Assembly (NCBI GenBank): GCA_016710885.1
Contig: JADJUC010000003.1
Coordinates: 62,001 to 126,000 of the forward strand
Reading direction: 5' to 3'
Source: Candidatus Proximibacter danicus
Lineage (GTDB): Bacteria > Pseudomonadota > Gammaproteobacteria > Burkholderiales > Rhodocyclaceae
DNA: 64,000 nt
Below are positions 26,192 to 34,842 of this stretch, piece by piece. The notes beneath the pieces were generated by a model that ran no database searches, was not told the DNA's origin, and worked only from the letters and a program-made list of their open reading frames with translations. Each line of letters opens with the position of its first letter. Position 1 is the first letter of the stretch. The position numbers and the translations under genes are program-made.

Positions 26192-26214
26192 CGTTTGAAT
26201 TCGCGGCAGTTCTC

Positions 26215-27168
26215 TCAGCGCCATCCCCGCATTAACGCTACGCCATGTGCGCCGTGCGCCCAGGCCTCACCGAGCATCTCCGGTTTCATTCCCCCCAGTG
26301 CAAAAACCGGCAATGGACTGAATTCGACCAAATGTTCGAATCCTTGCCAGCCAAGCCCGGAGGCATCGGGGTGGGTCGGGGTTGGCAACACCGGACCGAG
26401 CAGGGCGTAGTCGAGTTCCAGCGCTGCGGCGTGCTGCAATTCCTCGGGGGTGTGGCACGAGGTGCCGACCCAGGCGAAATCCGGGCGTTCCGTACAGAGG
26501 GCAAGCAGCCGTGACGAGAGGTGGAGACCGTCGGCGCCGATGCGGTGCGTGAGATCGGCGTCGTCATTCACTACCACGATGGCATCGTGCCCCTTGGCCA
26601 GGGCAACGACTTTCCTGGCGAAGCTTTCACGCGCCGCGGCCGGCAGTTGCTTGTCGCGGATCTGGATGAAGCGCAGCCCGGCTGCCAGCGCTGCCCGCAA
26701 CCGGCTCAACTCTGGCTCGATGCAGTTTTCCTCGGCGTTGGTCAGCGCACACGTGGTCGGCAGGGCCAGCCCCTTGAGGATCGGCCCGTTGGCGGGAAGG
26801 ACCGGCACAACGTCTGGCTGCAGGTAAGTGTCATGGCTGGCTTTCAGCCAGGCGATGGCATCGTGTTCATGCGGATGTATCTCTCCTTCCCAGGCCGTTA
26901 CGCGGAAAAAGCGAATGCGCACCGTGGCGTGCGGGTAGGTGAATTCGCGAGTCAGCCAAGGCGTCGCCTGGGTAATGGTGATGCCGAGTTCTTCCTGCAG
27001 TTCGCGCACCAGTGCCTCGTGGAAACTCTCGCCGGACTCGACCTTGCCGCCGGGAAACTCCCACCAGCCGGCGTAGACCTTGCCTTCCGGGCGGCGAGCC
27101 AGCAGGAACTCCAGTTCATCTTTGCCGCGCAGCAGGACGGCGGCGGAAACCAGCGTCAGCTTGCTCAC
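26215..27168 (-). CDS. Nudix hydrolase fused to a ThiE/TenI-like domain
   Basis: The N-terminal MutT-type domain (about 1-130) has a full Nudix box, from GGKVESGESFHEALVREL to QEELGI, and would clean up oxidised nucleotides such as 8-oxo-dGTP. The C-terminal domain (about 135-317) resembles thiamine-phosphate synthase, with RFIQIRDKQLP and PVFALGGMKPE. Such fusions are common in Beta- and Gammaproteobacteria; the role of the second domain is uncertain. The start is a GTG at 27168 whose GTGA overlaps the DUF815 gene stop, and longer readings run into that gene. Confidence 0.88.
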   Translation of the reverse strand: MSKLTLVSAAVLLRGKDELEFLLARRPEGKVYAGWWEFPGGKVESGESFHEALVRELQEELGITITQATPWLTREFTYPHATVRIRFFRVTAWEGEIHPHEHDAIAWLKASHDTYLQPDVVPVLPANGPILKGLALPTTCALTNAEENCIEPELSRLRAALAAGLRFIQIRDKQLPAAARESFARKVVALAKGHDAIVVVNDDADLTHRIGADGLHLSSRLLALCTERPDFAWVGTSCHTPEELQHAAALELDYALLGPVLPTPTHPDASGLGWQGFEHLVEFSPLPVFALGGMKPEMLGEAWAHGAHGVALMRGWR

Positions 27169-28091
27169 TTTTTCTTTTTCGCCGTGCTTGCCGCGGTTGC
27201 CGTGGTTGCCTTGTTTCCGGCCCAGTCCTTGGCAAATTGCCAGGCCACGCGGCCGCTGCGCGAGCCGCGCTGCAATGCCCAGTTGAGGGCGTCGCGTTCG
27301 GCATTGGCGATGTCGACATCGCCAATGCCCAGCGTGCGCAGCCAGTGCGCGACGATGTCGAGATACTCCTCCTGCGAGAACGGGTAGAACGAAATCCACA
27401 GGCCGAAACGCTCGGAGAGCGAGACCTTTTCCTCGATGGCTTCGCCGGGGTGGATCTCGCCATCGACCGAATGCGCTTCCAGGTTTTCAGAGAAATATTC
27501 CGGCATCAGATGGCGGCGGTTCGAGGTGGCGTAGATCAGCACGTTGTCTGGTGGTGCGGCAATGGATCCGTCGAGTACCACTTTCAAAGCTTTGTAAGTG
27601 GCATCGCCGGCCTCGAAGGAAAGGTCGTCGCAATAGACGATGAAGCGTTCCGGCCGGCCGTCGATCAGGTCGATGATGTCTGCCAGATCGACCAGATCGG
27701 CCTTGTCCACCTCGATCAGGCGCAATCCTTTTTTCGCATATTCGTTGAGCAGCGCCTTGATCAGCGAGGATTTTCCGCAACCGCGAGTGCCCGTCAGCAG
27801 CACGTTGTTGGCCGGTTGCCCGGTGATGAACTGGCGGGTGTTGGCGTCTACGCGCGCTTTCTGGTCGTCGATGTCCTTGAGGTCCTTCAGTCGCATCGGA
27901 TGCGGCTTGGCAACGGCCTGCAACCAGCCACGGCCATTGGCGCCCTTGCGCCAGCGAAAGGCAACGGCGGCCTTCCAGTCCGGTGCTGCCGGGGCCATGG
28001 GCAAGACGGCATCAAGGCGGTCGAGAAACCGCTCGGCACGGGCAAGGAAGTGGGCAAGAGAATGGCTAAGAGAATCGGAAAGTTCGGTCAT
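27165..28091 (-). CDS. DUF815 AAA+ ATPase
   Basis: This 308-residue protein is an AAA+ family ATPase of the DUF815 type. It has Walker A GTRGCGKS (101-108), Walker B-type FIVYCDDLSFE (about 150-160), and sensor-1 motif YATSNRRHLMPEY (about 185-197), ending in KKKK. The cellular role is unknown. It is co-transcribed with the Nudix-ThiE gene (4-bp overlap) and diverges from mltA across a 60-bp gap. A perfect 30-bp palindrome lies inside the coding region (27300-27329). Confidence 0.88.
   Translation of the reverse strand: MTELSDSLSHSLAHFLARAERFLDRLDAVLPMAPAAPDWKAAVAFRWRKGANGRGWLQAVAKPHPMRLKDLKDIDDQKARVDANTRQFITGQPANNVLLTGTRGCGKSSLIKALLNEYAKKGLRLIEVDKADLVDLADIIDLIDGRPERFIVYCDDLSFEAGDATYKALKVVLDGSIAAPPDNVLIYATSNRRHLMPEYFSENLEAHSVDGEIHPGEAIEEKVSLSERFGLWISFYPFSQEEYLDIVAHWLRTLGIGDVDIANAERDALNWALQRGSRSGRVAWQFAKDWAGNKATTATAASTAKKKK
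27300..27329. repeat. Perfect 30-bp palindrome inside the DUF815 gene
   Basis: The 15-base arm GGCATTGGCGATGTC is followed directly by its exact reverse complement. It encodes part of GIGDVDIANAE near the C-terminus of the ATPase, so it could be accidental codon choice or a protein-binding or cruciform site. Confidence 0.85.
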
Positions 28092-28151
28092 GGTCGTGGC
28101 GGCAGGGCGCTAAAATGCGGGCTTCAGGAACTCCGCACTCTATCGAATCAA

Positions 28152-29357
28152 ATGAACAAACGCCAATGCGCGCTGCTGCTTGCTCCCCTGTTGCTACTTC
28201 TCTCCGCCTGTGCCGGGTTGCGCGAGCCCGCAAAGGGCGCGCCGAGTGCTGTCTGCCCGGTGTGCCCCGGCGCCGTCGAAGCGCCGGTGCTGCCGCCGGC
28301 CAAGCCCTTGCAGCCGGCAAGCTGGGAAGACCTGCCGGGGTGGGCCGAGGACAACCTGAGTGCGGCCTGGCCGGCTTTCCTGCAGAGTTGTCGTGGTCTG
28401 GCCGGCAAGCCGCAATGGCCGCTCTGGCGACCGGCGTGCGATGCCGCAAAAACGGTCGATGCGACCGACAATCAGGCACTGCGCGCCTTCTTCGAGCGTC
28501 AGTTCCAGCCCTTCATCGCCACCAATCCCGACGGTAGTCGCGAGGGCATGATTACCGGCTACTACGAGCCACTGTTGATCGGTGCGCGCAAGCGTGACAG
28601 CGCTAACCGTTTCCCCCTGCACAGCGTGCCCAAGGACCTGCTGACGATTGAACTCGGCGACATCATTCCCGAGCTGAAGAACAAGCGGGTGCGCGGTCGT
28701 CTGGTGGGCAACAAGGTGCTGCCTTATTACCCGCGTGCGGAAATCGTCGAGCGCGAGCAGGTGGCACCGGTGCTGCTGTGGGTCGAGGATCCGATCGAAC
28801 TCTTCTTCCTGCAGATTCAGGGGTCCGGGCGTGTCCGCCTGCCTTCCGGCGATCTGGTGCGCGTTGGCTATGCCGACCAGAACGGACATCCCTACCAGTC
28901 GATTGGCCGCGTGCTGATCGAGCGTGGCGAGCTGAAGAGTGGCGAGGCGTCGATGCAGGGCATTCAGGCCTGGGCGCGCGCCAACCCGGCGAAGCTCGAT
29001 GAATTGCTCAACACCAATCCCAGCTATGTCTTTTTCCGTGAGCTGCCGTCGAAATTCGGGCCGGAAGCGGGGCCACCGGGCGCGCTCGGCGTGCCGCTTC
29101 TTGCCGAAAGAACCATCGCCATCGACCCGCGCACGACGCCGCTTGGCGCACCGGTTTTTCTCGCCACTACCCAGCCCAATTCAAGCCTTCCGCTGCGCCG
29201 GCTGGTCATGGCGCAGGACACCGGCGGCGCCATCAAGGGCGTGGTTCGGGCCGATTTTTTCTGGGGTTTCGGTGCCGAGGCCGGCGCTCAGGCCGGGCGC
29301 ATGAAGCAGTCCGGCCAGATGTGGGTGTTGCTGCCGCCAGGCGTCGCACCGAAATAA
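28152..29357 (+). CDS. mltA: Membrane-bound lytic murein transglycosylase A
   Basis: MltA cleaves peptidoglycan glycan strands to form 1,6-anhydromuropeptides from the outer membrane. A lipoprotein signal (MNKRQCALLLAPLLLLLSAC, Cys 20 acylated) precedes the double-psi barrel domain, with ITGYYEPLL (about 135-143), QIQGSGRVRL, GQ-rich YQSIGRVL and the 3D motif VMAQDTGGAIKG with its catalytic Asp near the C-terminus. The ATG at 28152 begins the signal peptide; an in-frame upstream extension would run through neighbouring minus-strand genes and is rejected. Confidence 0.95.
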   Translation: MNKRQCALLLAPLLLLLSACAGLREPAKGAPSAVCPVCPGAVEAPVLPPAKPLQPASWEDLPGWAEDNLSAAWPAFLQSCRGLAGKPQWPLWRPACDAAKTVDATDNQALRAFFERQFQPFIATNPDGSREGMITGYYEPLLIGARKRDSANRFPLHSVPKDLLTIELGDIIPELKNKRVRGRLVGNKVLPYYPRAEIVEREQVAPVLLWVEDPIELFFLQIQGSGRVRLPSGDLVRVGYADQNGHPYQSIGRVLIERGELKSGEASMQGIQAWARANPAKLDELLNTNPSYVFFRELPSKFGPEAGPPGALGVPLLAERTIAIDPRTTPLGAPVFLATTQPNSSLPLRRLVMAQDTGGAIKGVVRADFFWGFGAEAGAQAGRMKQSGQMWVLLPPGVAPK

Positions 29358-29383
29358 GGCAAGGCCCGCAATCGGTGCGTGGC

Positions 29384-29430
29384 GCACCGATGCGGTGCGG
29401 CCACTGCCCGATTTGCACGAGAGTGGTGCA
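29384..29430. promoter_or_regulatory. Two NtrC-like enhancer sites upstream of amtB
   Basis: GCACC-N5-GGTGC occurs at 29384-29398 and a TGCACGA-N3-TGGTGCA palindrome occupies 29414-29430. The centres, 29391 and 29422, are 31 bp apart, exactly as upstream of glnA. They lie about 60-105 bp before the sigma-54 promoter. Confidence 0.8.
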
Positions 29431-29481
29431 AACAAGCGCACCATCGCTTTGTCAGGCATTGATTTAAAAGACTTAATTATT

Positions 29482-29498
29482 TGGCAGGTTTATTGCTA
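29482..29498 (+). promoter_or_regulatory. Sigma-54 promoter of amtB
   Basis: TGGCAGGTTTATTGCTA matches TGGCACG-N4-TTGCW almost perfectly, with GG at 29483-29484 and GC at 29495-29496 ten bases apart. Transcription should begin near 29508, which means the ATG at 29500 cannot be the start codon of amtB. Confidence 0.85.
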
Positions 29499-29529
29499 AA
29501 TGGCTCCGGACAATTATTCCGGAGGAGCC

Positions 29530-30732
29530 ATGGAAGCGCTCAAATCTGCCAACGACGTTCTTTTTATCCTGCTCGGCGCCATCATGGTGCTGGCCATGCA
29601 CGCCGGCTTCGCCTTCCTCGAAGTGGGAACCGTGCGCAAGAAGAACCAGGTCAACGCCCTGGTCAAAATACTCACCGATTTTGCCGTCTCCACCATCGCC
29701 TATTTTTTCATCGGCTACAGCATCGCCTATGGCGTCGATTTTTATGCCGGTGCCGAAACGCTGGCGGCGAAAAACGGCTACGAGCTGACCAAGTTCTTTT
29801 TCCTGCTCACCTTCGCCGCAGCCATCCCGGCCATCGTCTCCGGCGGCATCGCCGAGCGCGCCAAGTTCAATCCGCAGCTTGCCGCCACTTTCCTCATCGT
29901 TGGCTTCGTTTACCCGTTCTTCGAGGGAATCGCCTGGAACCAGGCCTTCGGCATTCAAGCCTGGCTGAAAGCCTCGTTTGGCGAAGAGTTCCACGACTTC
30001 GCCGGCTCCGTCGTCGTCCATGCCATGGGCGGCTGGATCGCCCTCCCGGCCGTGCTTCTCCTCGGCGCGCGCCATGGCCGCTACCGCAAGACCGGCGAGA
30101 TCTCGGCGCACCCGCCCTCATCCATTCCCTTCCTCGCCCTCGGCGCCTGGATTCTCACCGTCGGCTGGTTCGGCTTCAACGTCATGAGCGCGCAGACGCT
30201 GGACAAGATCTCCGGCCTCGTCGCGCTCAATTCGCTGATGGCCATGGTCGGCGGCACGCTGGTGGCGCTGGTGCTGGGCAAGAATGACCCCGGCTTCGTG
30301 CATAACGGCCCGCTCGCCGGTCTGGTTGCGGTATGCGCCGGCTCGGATCTGATGCACCCGATGGGTGCGCTGGTGGTGGGCGGCATCGCTGGCGGCCTGT
30401 TCGTGGTGATGTTCACGCTGACGCAAAACCGCTGGAAGATCGACGACGTGCTCGGCGTCTGGCCGTTGCACGGCCTGTGTGGCGCCTGGGGCGGTATCGC
30501 CGCCGGTATTTTCGGCCAGAAAGCGCTGGGCGGGCTGGGCGGCATTGCCTTCATGCCGCAGTTGATCATGACGGCGATGGCCATCGGTGTCGCGTTGATC
30601 GGCAGCACGCTGGTCTACGGCACTCTCAAGGCCACCATGGGCCTGCGCCTCGATCAGGAAGAGGAATATCAGGGCGCCGACTTGAGCATCCACCGCATTA
30701 CTGCGACACCGGAGCGCGAACCCAACTGGTGA
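29530..30732 (+). CDS. amtB: Ammonium transporter AmtB
   Basis: AmtB is an 11-helix channel for ammonium uptake. The 400-residue protein has the twin-His pore residues in VVVHAMGGWIALPA (about 165) and PLHGLCGAWGG (about 310), with the conserved FLEVGTVRKKN near the N-terminus. No cleaved signal peptide is obvious. The ATG at 29530 follows GGAGGA; the ATG at 29500 lies upstream of the predicted transcription start. The gene stands alone, without a glnK next to it. Confidence 0.93.
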   Translation: MEALKSANDVLFILLGAIMVLAMHAGFAFLEVGTVRKKNQVNALVKILTDFAVSTIAYFFIGYSIAYGVDFYAGAETLAAKNGYELTKFFFLLTFAAAIPAIVSGGIAERAKFNPQLAATFLIVGFVYPFFEGIAWNQAFGIQAWLKASFGEEFHDFAGSVVVHAMGGWIALPAVLLLGARHGRYRKTGEISAHPPSSIPFLALGAWILTVGWFGFNVMSAQTLDKISGLVALNSLMAMVGGTLVALVLGKNDPGFVHNGPLAGLVAVCAGSDLMHPMGALVVGGIAGGLFVVMFTLTQNRWKIDDVLGVWPLHGLCGAWGGIAAGIFGQKALGGLGGIAFMPQLIMTAMAIGVALIGSTLVYGTLKATMGLRLDQEEEYQGADLSIHRITATPEREPNW

Positions 30733-30839
30733 CCCGGTGAGACACTCCGTCGGTGGTTCGGACGGTGTGAACTTCGGGCCGTGCCGAGGCATTCCCTCCG
30801 GGATGTTTCGGCCGTGCCGGACGTGCGACAATCCGTCTC

Positions 30840-31291
30840 ATGCACATCACCCAGCATACTGACTACGCCCTGCGCGTATTGATCTACCTTGGCACCAACG
30901 ATGATCGTCTGGTGACCATCCAGGAGATCTCGGAGCGCTTCGACGTTTCGCGCAATCACCTGATGAAAGTGGTCAATCAGCTCATCCGTGCCGGCTTTGC
31001 CGAGGGGTGCGTGGCAAGGGCGGCGGTTTGCGTCTTGGCCGCAAGCCAGCCGAAATCGGCGTCGGCGATGTTGTGCGCCGCATGGAGCGGGGCATGGAAC
31101 TGGTCGAATGCTTCGGTTCCAGTTGCAGTTGCATCCTCGACCCCTCATGCAAGCTCAAAGCTGCGCTGGCCGACGCGCTCGGTGCGTTCCTCAAGGTGCT
31201 TGATGGCGTCTCGCTGGCCGATCTGATTGGTCGCAGCGAGCACGCAGTTCTTCGTTTCCTTCCGCAGTCCTCTGACCTGACCCGCAAATAG
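30840..31291 (+). pseudogene. nsrR: Rrf2-family NO-sensing repressor NsrR, frameshifted
   Basis: The N-terminal winged helix (MHITQHTDYALRVLIYLG, about 1-56) ends in RAGFAEG, then shifts frame. The correct continuation, GKGGGLRLGRKP through ECFGSSCSCILDPSC, is in another frame and ends at 31291. The three cysteines of the NsrR Fe-S cluster (CFGSSC...C) are there. A run of four G (31004-31007) needs one more G to restore the frame. NsrR represses NO-detoxification genes; its operator and norZ lie directly downstream. It is either a real null allele or a homopolymer error. Confidence 0.8.
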
Positions 31292-31362
31292 CCTGGCCGG
31301 TTCAGGGCGCCCTTGCGTGCGACCGTTTGCCGCATAAGAGGTAAATTGTTTGCATCTTCTAA

Positions 31363-31385
31363 AAGATTCAACTAAGATGCATCTT
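31363..31385. promoter_or_regulatory. NsrR-type operator upstream of norZ
   Basis: A 23-bp site of the 11-1-11 NsrR form is visible: AAGATTCAACT, then A, then AGATGCATCTT. The right half is a near-exact match to AAGATGCATCTT, itself palindromic; the left half is weaker. It lies about 88 bp before the norZ ATG. Confidence 0.7.
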
Positions 31386-31472
31386 AAAGGGGCGCGAGGC
31401 GGGAGTCTGCAATGCACGCATGCCTTTGCGCCCCTTCAAGGTTTTTAATCAATTCAACAACTTGCAGAAAGG

Positions 31473-33749
31473 ATGTCCGCCATGCACGCAACGCGCAAGC
31501 TATGGACCTGGCTGGCTGTAATCTGCGTACTCTCCTTCGCCGCACTGGGCTGGGTCGGTACGGAGATCTATGTCAGCGCACCACCAATTCCCAAGGAAGT
31601 CGTCAGCAGCAAGGGCGACACCCTCTTTGCTGCCGGCAGCGTCCAGCGTGGACAAGAAGCTTGGCTCGCCGCCGGCGGCCAACAGCTTGGTTCGGTCTGG
31701 GGACATGGCTCCTACCTGGCGCCGGACTGGTCGGCCGACTGGCTTCACCGCGAGGCGGTTGCCTTGCGCGAGATCCGGGCGCAGCAACAGCACGGCACTG
31801 CCTACGCAAACCTGCAGGCAGGCCAGCAAGCGGCCCTCGACATTGAGCTGAAGACCGAAATGCGCCGCAACACGCACGACGCGGCAACCAACGTCATCAC
31901 CCTCTCCGCCGAACGTGCCGAAGCAGTCAAGCGGGTGGCCAAGCACTACGCCGACCTGTTCGGCGACGAGGCTTCGCTCGCCGGCCTGCGTGAGCAATAC
32001 GCCATGCTGCCGGGAACGCTGAAACTGACCGAGGACCGCGAGGCCCTTTCCGCCTTCTTCTTCTGGAGCGCCTGGTCAGCGACAACCGATCGTCCGGGTG
32101 AATCCGGCGTCTCCTACACCAGCAACTGGCCGCACGAGCCGCTGGTTGGCAATACGCCGACGGCCGGTACCGGCATCTGGTCGATTGCCAGCGTGATCCT
32201 GATGCTCGGCGCCATCATCGCCATGATCTTCTTCCACTCAACGCACCAGGAAGAAGGCGATCCCAAGCCGCCAAAGGCTGATCCGTTGTTCAGCCTCAAG
32301 CCAACGCCGTCGATGCTGGCCACGCGCAAGTATTTCTTCGTGGTGATCGCGTTGATACTGGCGCAGGTCGGCATGGGCATTCTCACCGCGCATTACGCCG
32401 TTGAAGGCACGGCGCTGTTCGGCATCCCGATCGGCCAAATCCTGCCCTTCACCGTCAGCCGCACCATCCACACCCAGTTCGCCGTGTTGTGGATCGCCAC
32501 CGCCTGGCTGGCCACCGGCCTCTACATCGCGCCGGCCATTTCCGGCCATGAGCCGAAATACCAGAAGCTCGGCGTCAACCTGCTGTTCTACGCGCTGCTC
32601 TTCATCGTTGCCGGTTCGACCATCACCGGCTGGCTGGGCACGCTGCAGAACCTTGGCAACGAATACAGTTTCTGGATCGGTAACCAGGGCCTGGAATTCA
32701 CCAGCATGGGTCGTGTCTGGCAGATCCTGCTCTTCGTAGGCCTGCTCATCTGGGTGACGCTGCTTGGCCGTGGTTTGTGGCCGGCGTTGAAGACGCCGTC
32801 CGAAAGCCGTGGTCTGATCGCCATGGTTTTCCTCTCGGCGCTGTGCATCGGCGGCTTCTACGCCACCTCGCTCACCTGGGGCCGGACCACGCACTACGCA
32901 ATGATCGAGTACTGGCGCTGGTGGCTGGTGCACCTGTGGGTCGAAGGCTTCTTCGAAGTGTTCGCCACCGCCGTCATCGCCCTGCTGTTCTCCCGCCTCG
33001 GCCTGATCCGGGCAAGCACGGCCAACAGCGCGATCATTCTGGAAACCATCGTCTTCCTCTTCGGTGGCATCCTCGGCACGCTGCATCACCTGTACTTCAC
33101 CGGCACGCCGACCTCGGTGATCGCCATCGGCTCCATGTTCTCTGCGCTGGAAGTCGTGCCGCTGGCCATGATCGGTGTTGAAGCCTACCGGAACTACCAG
33201 CGCTCGAAAGCAGCAGAATGGGTCAACACCTACAAGTGGCCGATCCTCTGCTTCATCTCCGTCGGCTTCTGGAACGTCGTCGGCGCCGGCCTGCTCGGCT
33301 TCTCGATCAACACGCCGATTGCGCTGTACTACATGCAAGGCATGAACATGACCGCCGCCCACGGCCACGCCGCGCTGTTCGGGGTCTATGGCATGCTCGG
33401 CATCGGCCTCATGCTCTTCTGCCTGCGCGGCATGTTCGCCCGCCACGCCTGGTCGGATAGCCTGCTCGGCTGGATGTTCTGGTCGGTCAACATCGGCCTG
33501 GCGATGATGGTTTTCATGTCGCTGGTGCCAGCTGGCATCTATCAGGCCTGGGCGAGCATCACCCACGGTGTCTGGTTCGCCCGCTCGCCGGAGTTCGTGC
33601 ATAGCGTGCTGATGGAAGGCTTCGTCTGGGCCCGCGTGCCGGGAGACATCGTGTTCTCGTTCGGCGTGTTCTTCCTTGCACTGTTTGCCTACCGTCTGCT
33701 CGGCATCGGGCGCCGCGAGAAGACGGAAGTCAGCTACCAGCAAGGCTAA
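31473..33749 (+). CDS. norZ: Quinol-dependent nitric oxide reductase (qNor)
   Basis: The enzyme reduces two NO to N2O at a heme b3/FeB centre in the membrane, using quinol directly. The 758-residue length and the extra N-terminal extracytoplasmic extension (GDTLFAAGSVQRGQEAW, about 45-65) identify the single-subunit qNor type rather than cytochrome c-dependent cNor. About 14 transmembrane segments follow, with heme-copper oxidase-like histidine motifs such as RTIHTQFAVLW and GTLHHLYFTGTP. It begins MSAMHATRKL behind AGAAAGG (a second ATG is at 31482) and follows a defective nsrR. Confidence 0.95.
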   Translation: MSAMHATRKLWTWLAVICVLSFAALGWVGTEIYVSAPPIPKEVVSSKGDTLFAAGSVQRGQEAWLAAGGQQLGSVWGHGSYLAPDWSADWLHREAVALREIRAQQQHGTAYANLQAGQQAALDIELKTEMRRNTHDAATNVITLSAERAEAVKRVAKHYADLFGDEASLAGLREQYAMLPGTLKLTEDREALSAFFFWSAWSATTDRPGESGVSYTSNWPHEPLVGNTPTAGTGIWSIASVILMLGAIIAMIFFHSTHQEEGDPKPPKADPLFSLKPTPSMLATRKYFFVVIALILAQVGMGILTAHYAVEGTALFGIPIGQILPFTVSRTIHTQFAVLWIATAWLATGLYIAPAISGHEPKYQKLGVNLLFYALLFIVAGSTITGWLGTLQNLGNEYSFWIGNQGLEFTSMGRVWQILLFVGLLIWVTLLGRGLWPALKTPSESRGLIAMVFLSALCIGGFYATSLTWGRTTHYAMIEYWRWWLVHLWVEGFFEVFATAVIALLFSRLGLIRASTANSAIILETIVFLFGGILGTLHHLYFTGTPTSVIAIGSMFSALEVVPLAMIGVEAYRNYQRSKAAEWVNTYKWPILCFISVGFWNVVGAGLLGFSINTPIALYYMQGMNMTAAHGHAALFGVYGMLGIGLMLFCLRGMFARHAWSDSLLGWMFWSVNIGLAMMVFMSLVPAGIYQAWASITHGVWFARSPEFVHSVLMEGFVWARVPGDIVFSFGVFFLALFAYRLLGIGRREKTEVSYQQG

Positions 33750-33778
33750 GCATCAACTGCTGTAAGGCTTTGCAAGTA

Positions 33779-33809
33779 CAAAGGCCCGGTAAATTCCGGG
33801 CCTTTTTTT
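33779..33809 (+). terminator. Rho-independent terminator after norZ
   Basis: AAAGGCCCGG pairs with CCGGGCCTTT around a TAAATT loop, followed by seven T. It ends norZ; the next 180 bp to the convergent lipoprotein gene hold no gene I can support. Confidence 0.92.
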
Positions 33810-33993
33810 GCTTCGGGGGCTAGGTGTCGGCTACCGACCCATTGCTGCCCTTCGCACTGTCACCGGTTGAGCGGCAGGTTACAAAGTACTGCGGTCGCTC
33901 CAGCGAAAGTCCGCTATTCGAGAAGCACGAACCAGAACCATGGGTTTGTCGCCTTTTGGCTTTTGATGCTTCCCGAAACAGGATTACCCAGCA

Positions 33994-34422
33994 TCAGTCG
34001 AAGCGAACATCAATCTGTTTTCCATCAGGCTTCGTGCAAACCCCGGCTGGACCTTGGCCCGAACTCCACGCCAGCACGCACCGAATCGTTTCCCCATTTT
34101 GGGCGCGCAGTACCGGTGATGCCGAGTTCTTTATGTGATCCCTGTCCAAGCCGCTGGTAATTCGGTCGTAATGTTTGCCTGGGCCAAACAATTTACGTAA
34201 TTCTGCGAGGTCTTGATGATGCTGAATCACAAATCCTCGCCCCTCATACCGCGCTCCCTCTAGTTCCAGAACCATTACCGGCGTTTGCGTGCCTTCGTGG
34301 CTGAAGGAGCCTGTGACGAGTGGCGAGTCGTTCTCCGATAGCAGTTTATGGGTGTGCCCGGCACAACCGTAAAGCATCACGCCCAGAAAACAAGTTGCGA
34401 GGATTTTTGTGATTGCAGACAT
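33994..34422 (-). CDS. Small lipoprotein at the end of the metal-efflux operon
   Basis: This 142-residue protein has a lipoprotein signal, ITKILATCFLGVMLYGCAG, with Cys 20 the likely lipidation site. A short His segment (GHTHK) follows, then a soluble domain with VMVLELEGARYEGRGFVIQHH and an IRCVLAWSSGQGPAGVC region. I recognise no named family. It lies 12 bp downstream of the His-rich periplasmic protein gene and closes the czc-like unit, so a role in metal handling is inferred. Confidence 0.7.
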   Translation of the reverse strand: MSAITKILATCFLGVMLYGCAGHTHKLLSENDSPLVTGSFSHEGTQTPVMVLELEGARYEGRGFVIQHHQDLAELRKLFGPGKHYDRITSGLDRDHIKNSASPVLRAQNGETIRCVLAWSSGQGPAGVCTKPDGKQIDVRFD

Positions 34423-34434
34423 GCGACCTCCCTT

Positions 34435-34818
34435 CTACTTCAACACGAAGCGAACGGTTGCCGGGGCTTTGCCTGGGACGGATACCAAGGCCACAATCTT
34501 GCTGTTGGCGAGTTTAAAATTACCTGCAGCCTCCAGTTGCCGGCCCGCTGGTTTCAACTCGACTTCCTGTTTCTCAGCGCCGACAAGGATGGTCAGTTTG
34601 GCGCTGGCCTTGGAGATATCCATCGGCTTGCCGTGATCGCGAAGATACAACTGGATCAAATCCGGCTTGGCCACCAGTTCGTAATCCATATCCTTGACCT
34701 CGCTGACGACGCCACCGTGCAGCGGTTTGTGTTCGTGGCCATGGTCGTGGCCACCGGCGGCGAAGGTGAGGCCGGACATGGAGAGGGTAACAGCGGCGAT
34801 AAGATGAATCGGTTTCAT
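34435..34818 (-). CDS. His-rich periplasmic protein of the metal-efflux operon
   Basis: The signal peptide MKPIHLIAAVTLSMSGLTFA is followed by AGGHDHGHEHKPLHGG, a probable metal-binding segment, then a beta-rich domain of about 90 residues. The same GHDHG motif begins two other secreted proteins of this cluster. The 127-residue protein probably buffers or delivers metal ions in the periplasm. It is 24 bp downstream of czcA. Confidence 0.72.
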   Translation of the reverse strand: MKPIHLIAAVTLSMSGLTFAAGGHDHGHEHKPLHGGVVSEVKDMDYELVAKPDLIQLYLRDHGKPMDISKASAKLTILVGAEKQEVELKPAGRQLEAAGNFKLANSKIVALVSVPGKAPATVRFVLK

Positions 34819-34842
34819 GGGTTTTCCTTTCGTTGAAAAAAA

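Noticed and set aside
27012..28151. Long in-frame extension of mltA upstream of its signal peptide
   Set aside because: It overlaps two well-supported minus-strand genes (Nudix-ThiE and DUF815), and the ATG at 28152 begins a clean lipoprotein signal.
30733..30839. GC-rich inverted repeats between amtB and nsrR as a terminator
   Set aside because: Stems such as CATTCCC/GGGATG are short and not followed by a T run.
33824..34160. Two overlapping plus-strand ORFs of about 100 codons
   Set aside because: They lie largely opposite the minus-strand lipoprotein gene or in the empty gap and have no coding signature.
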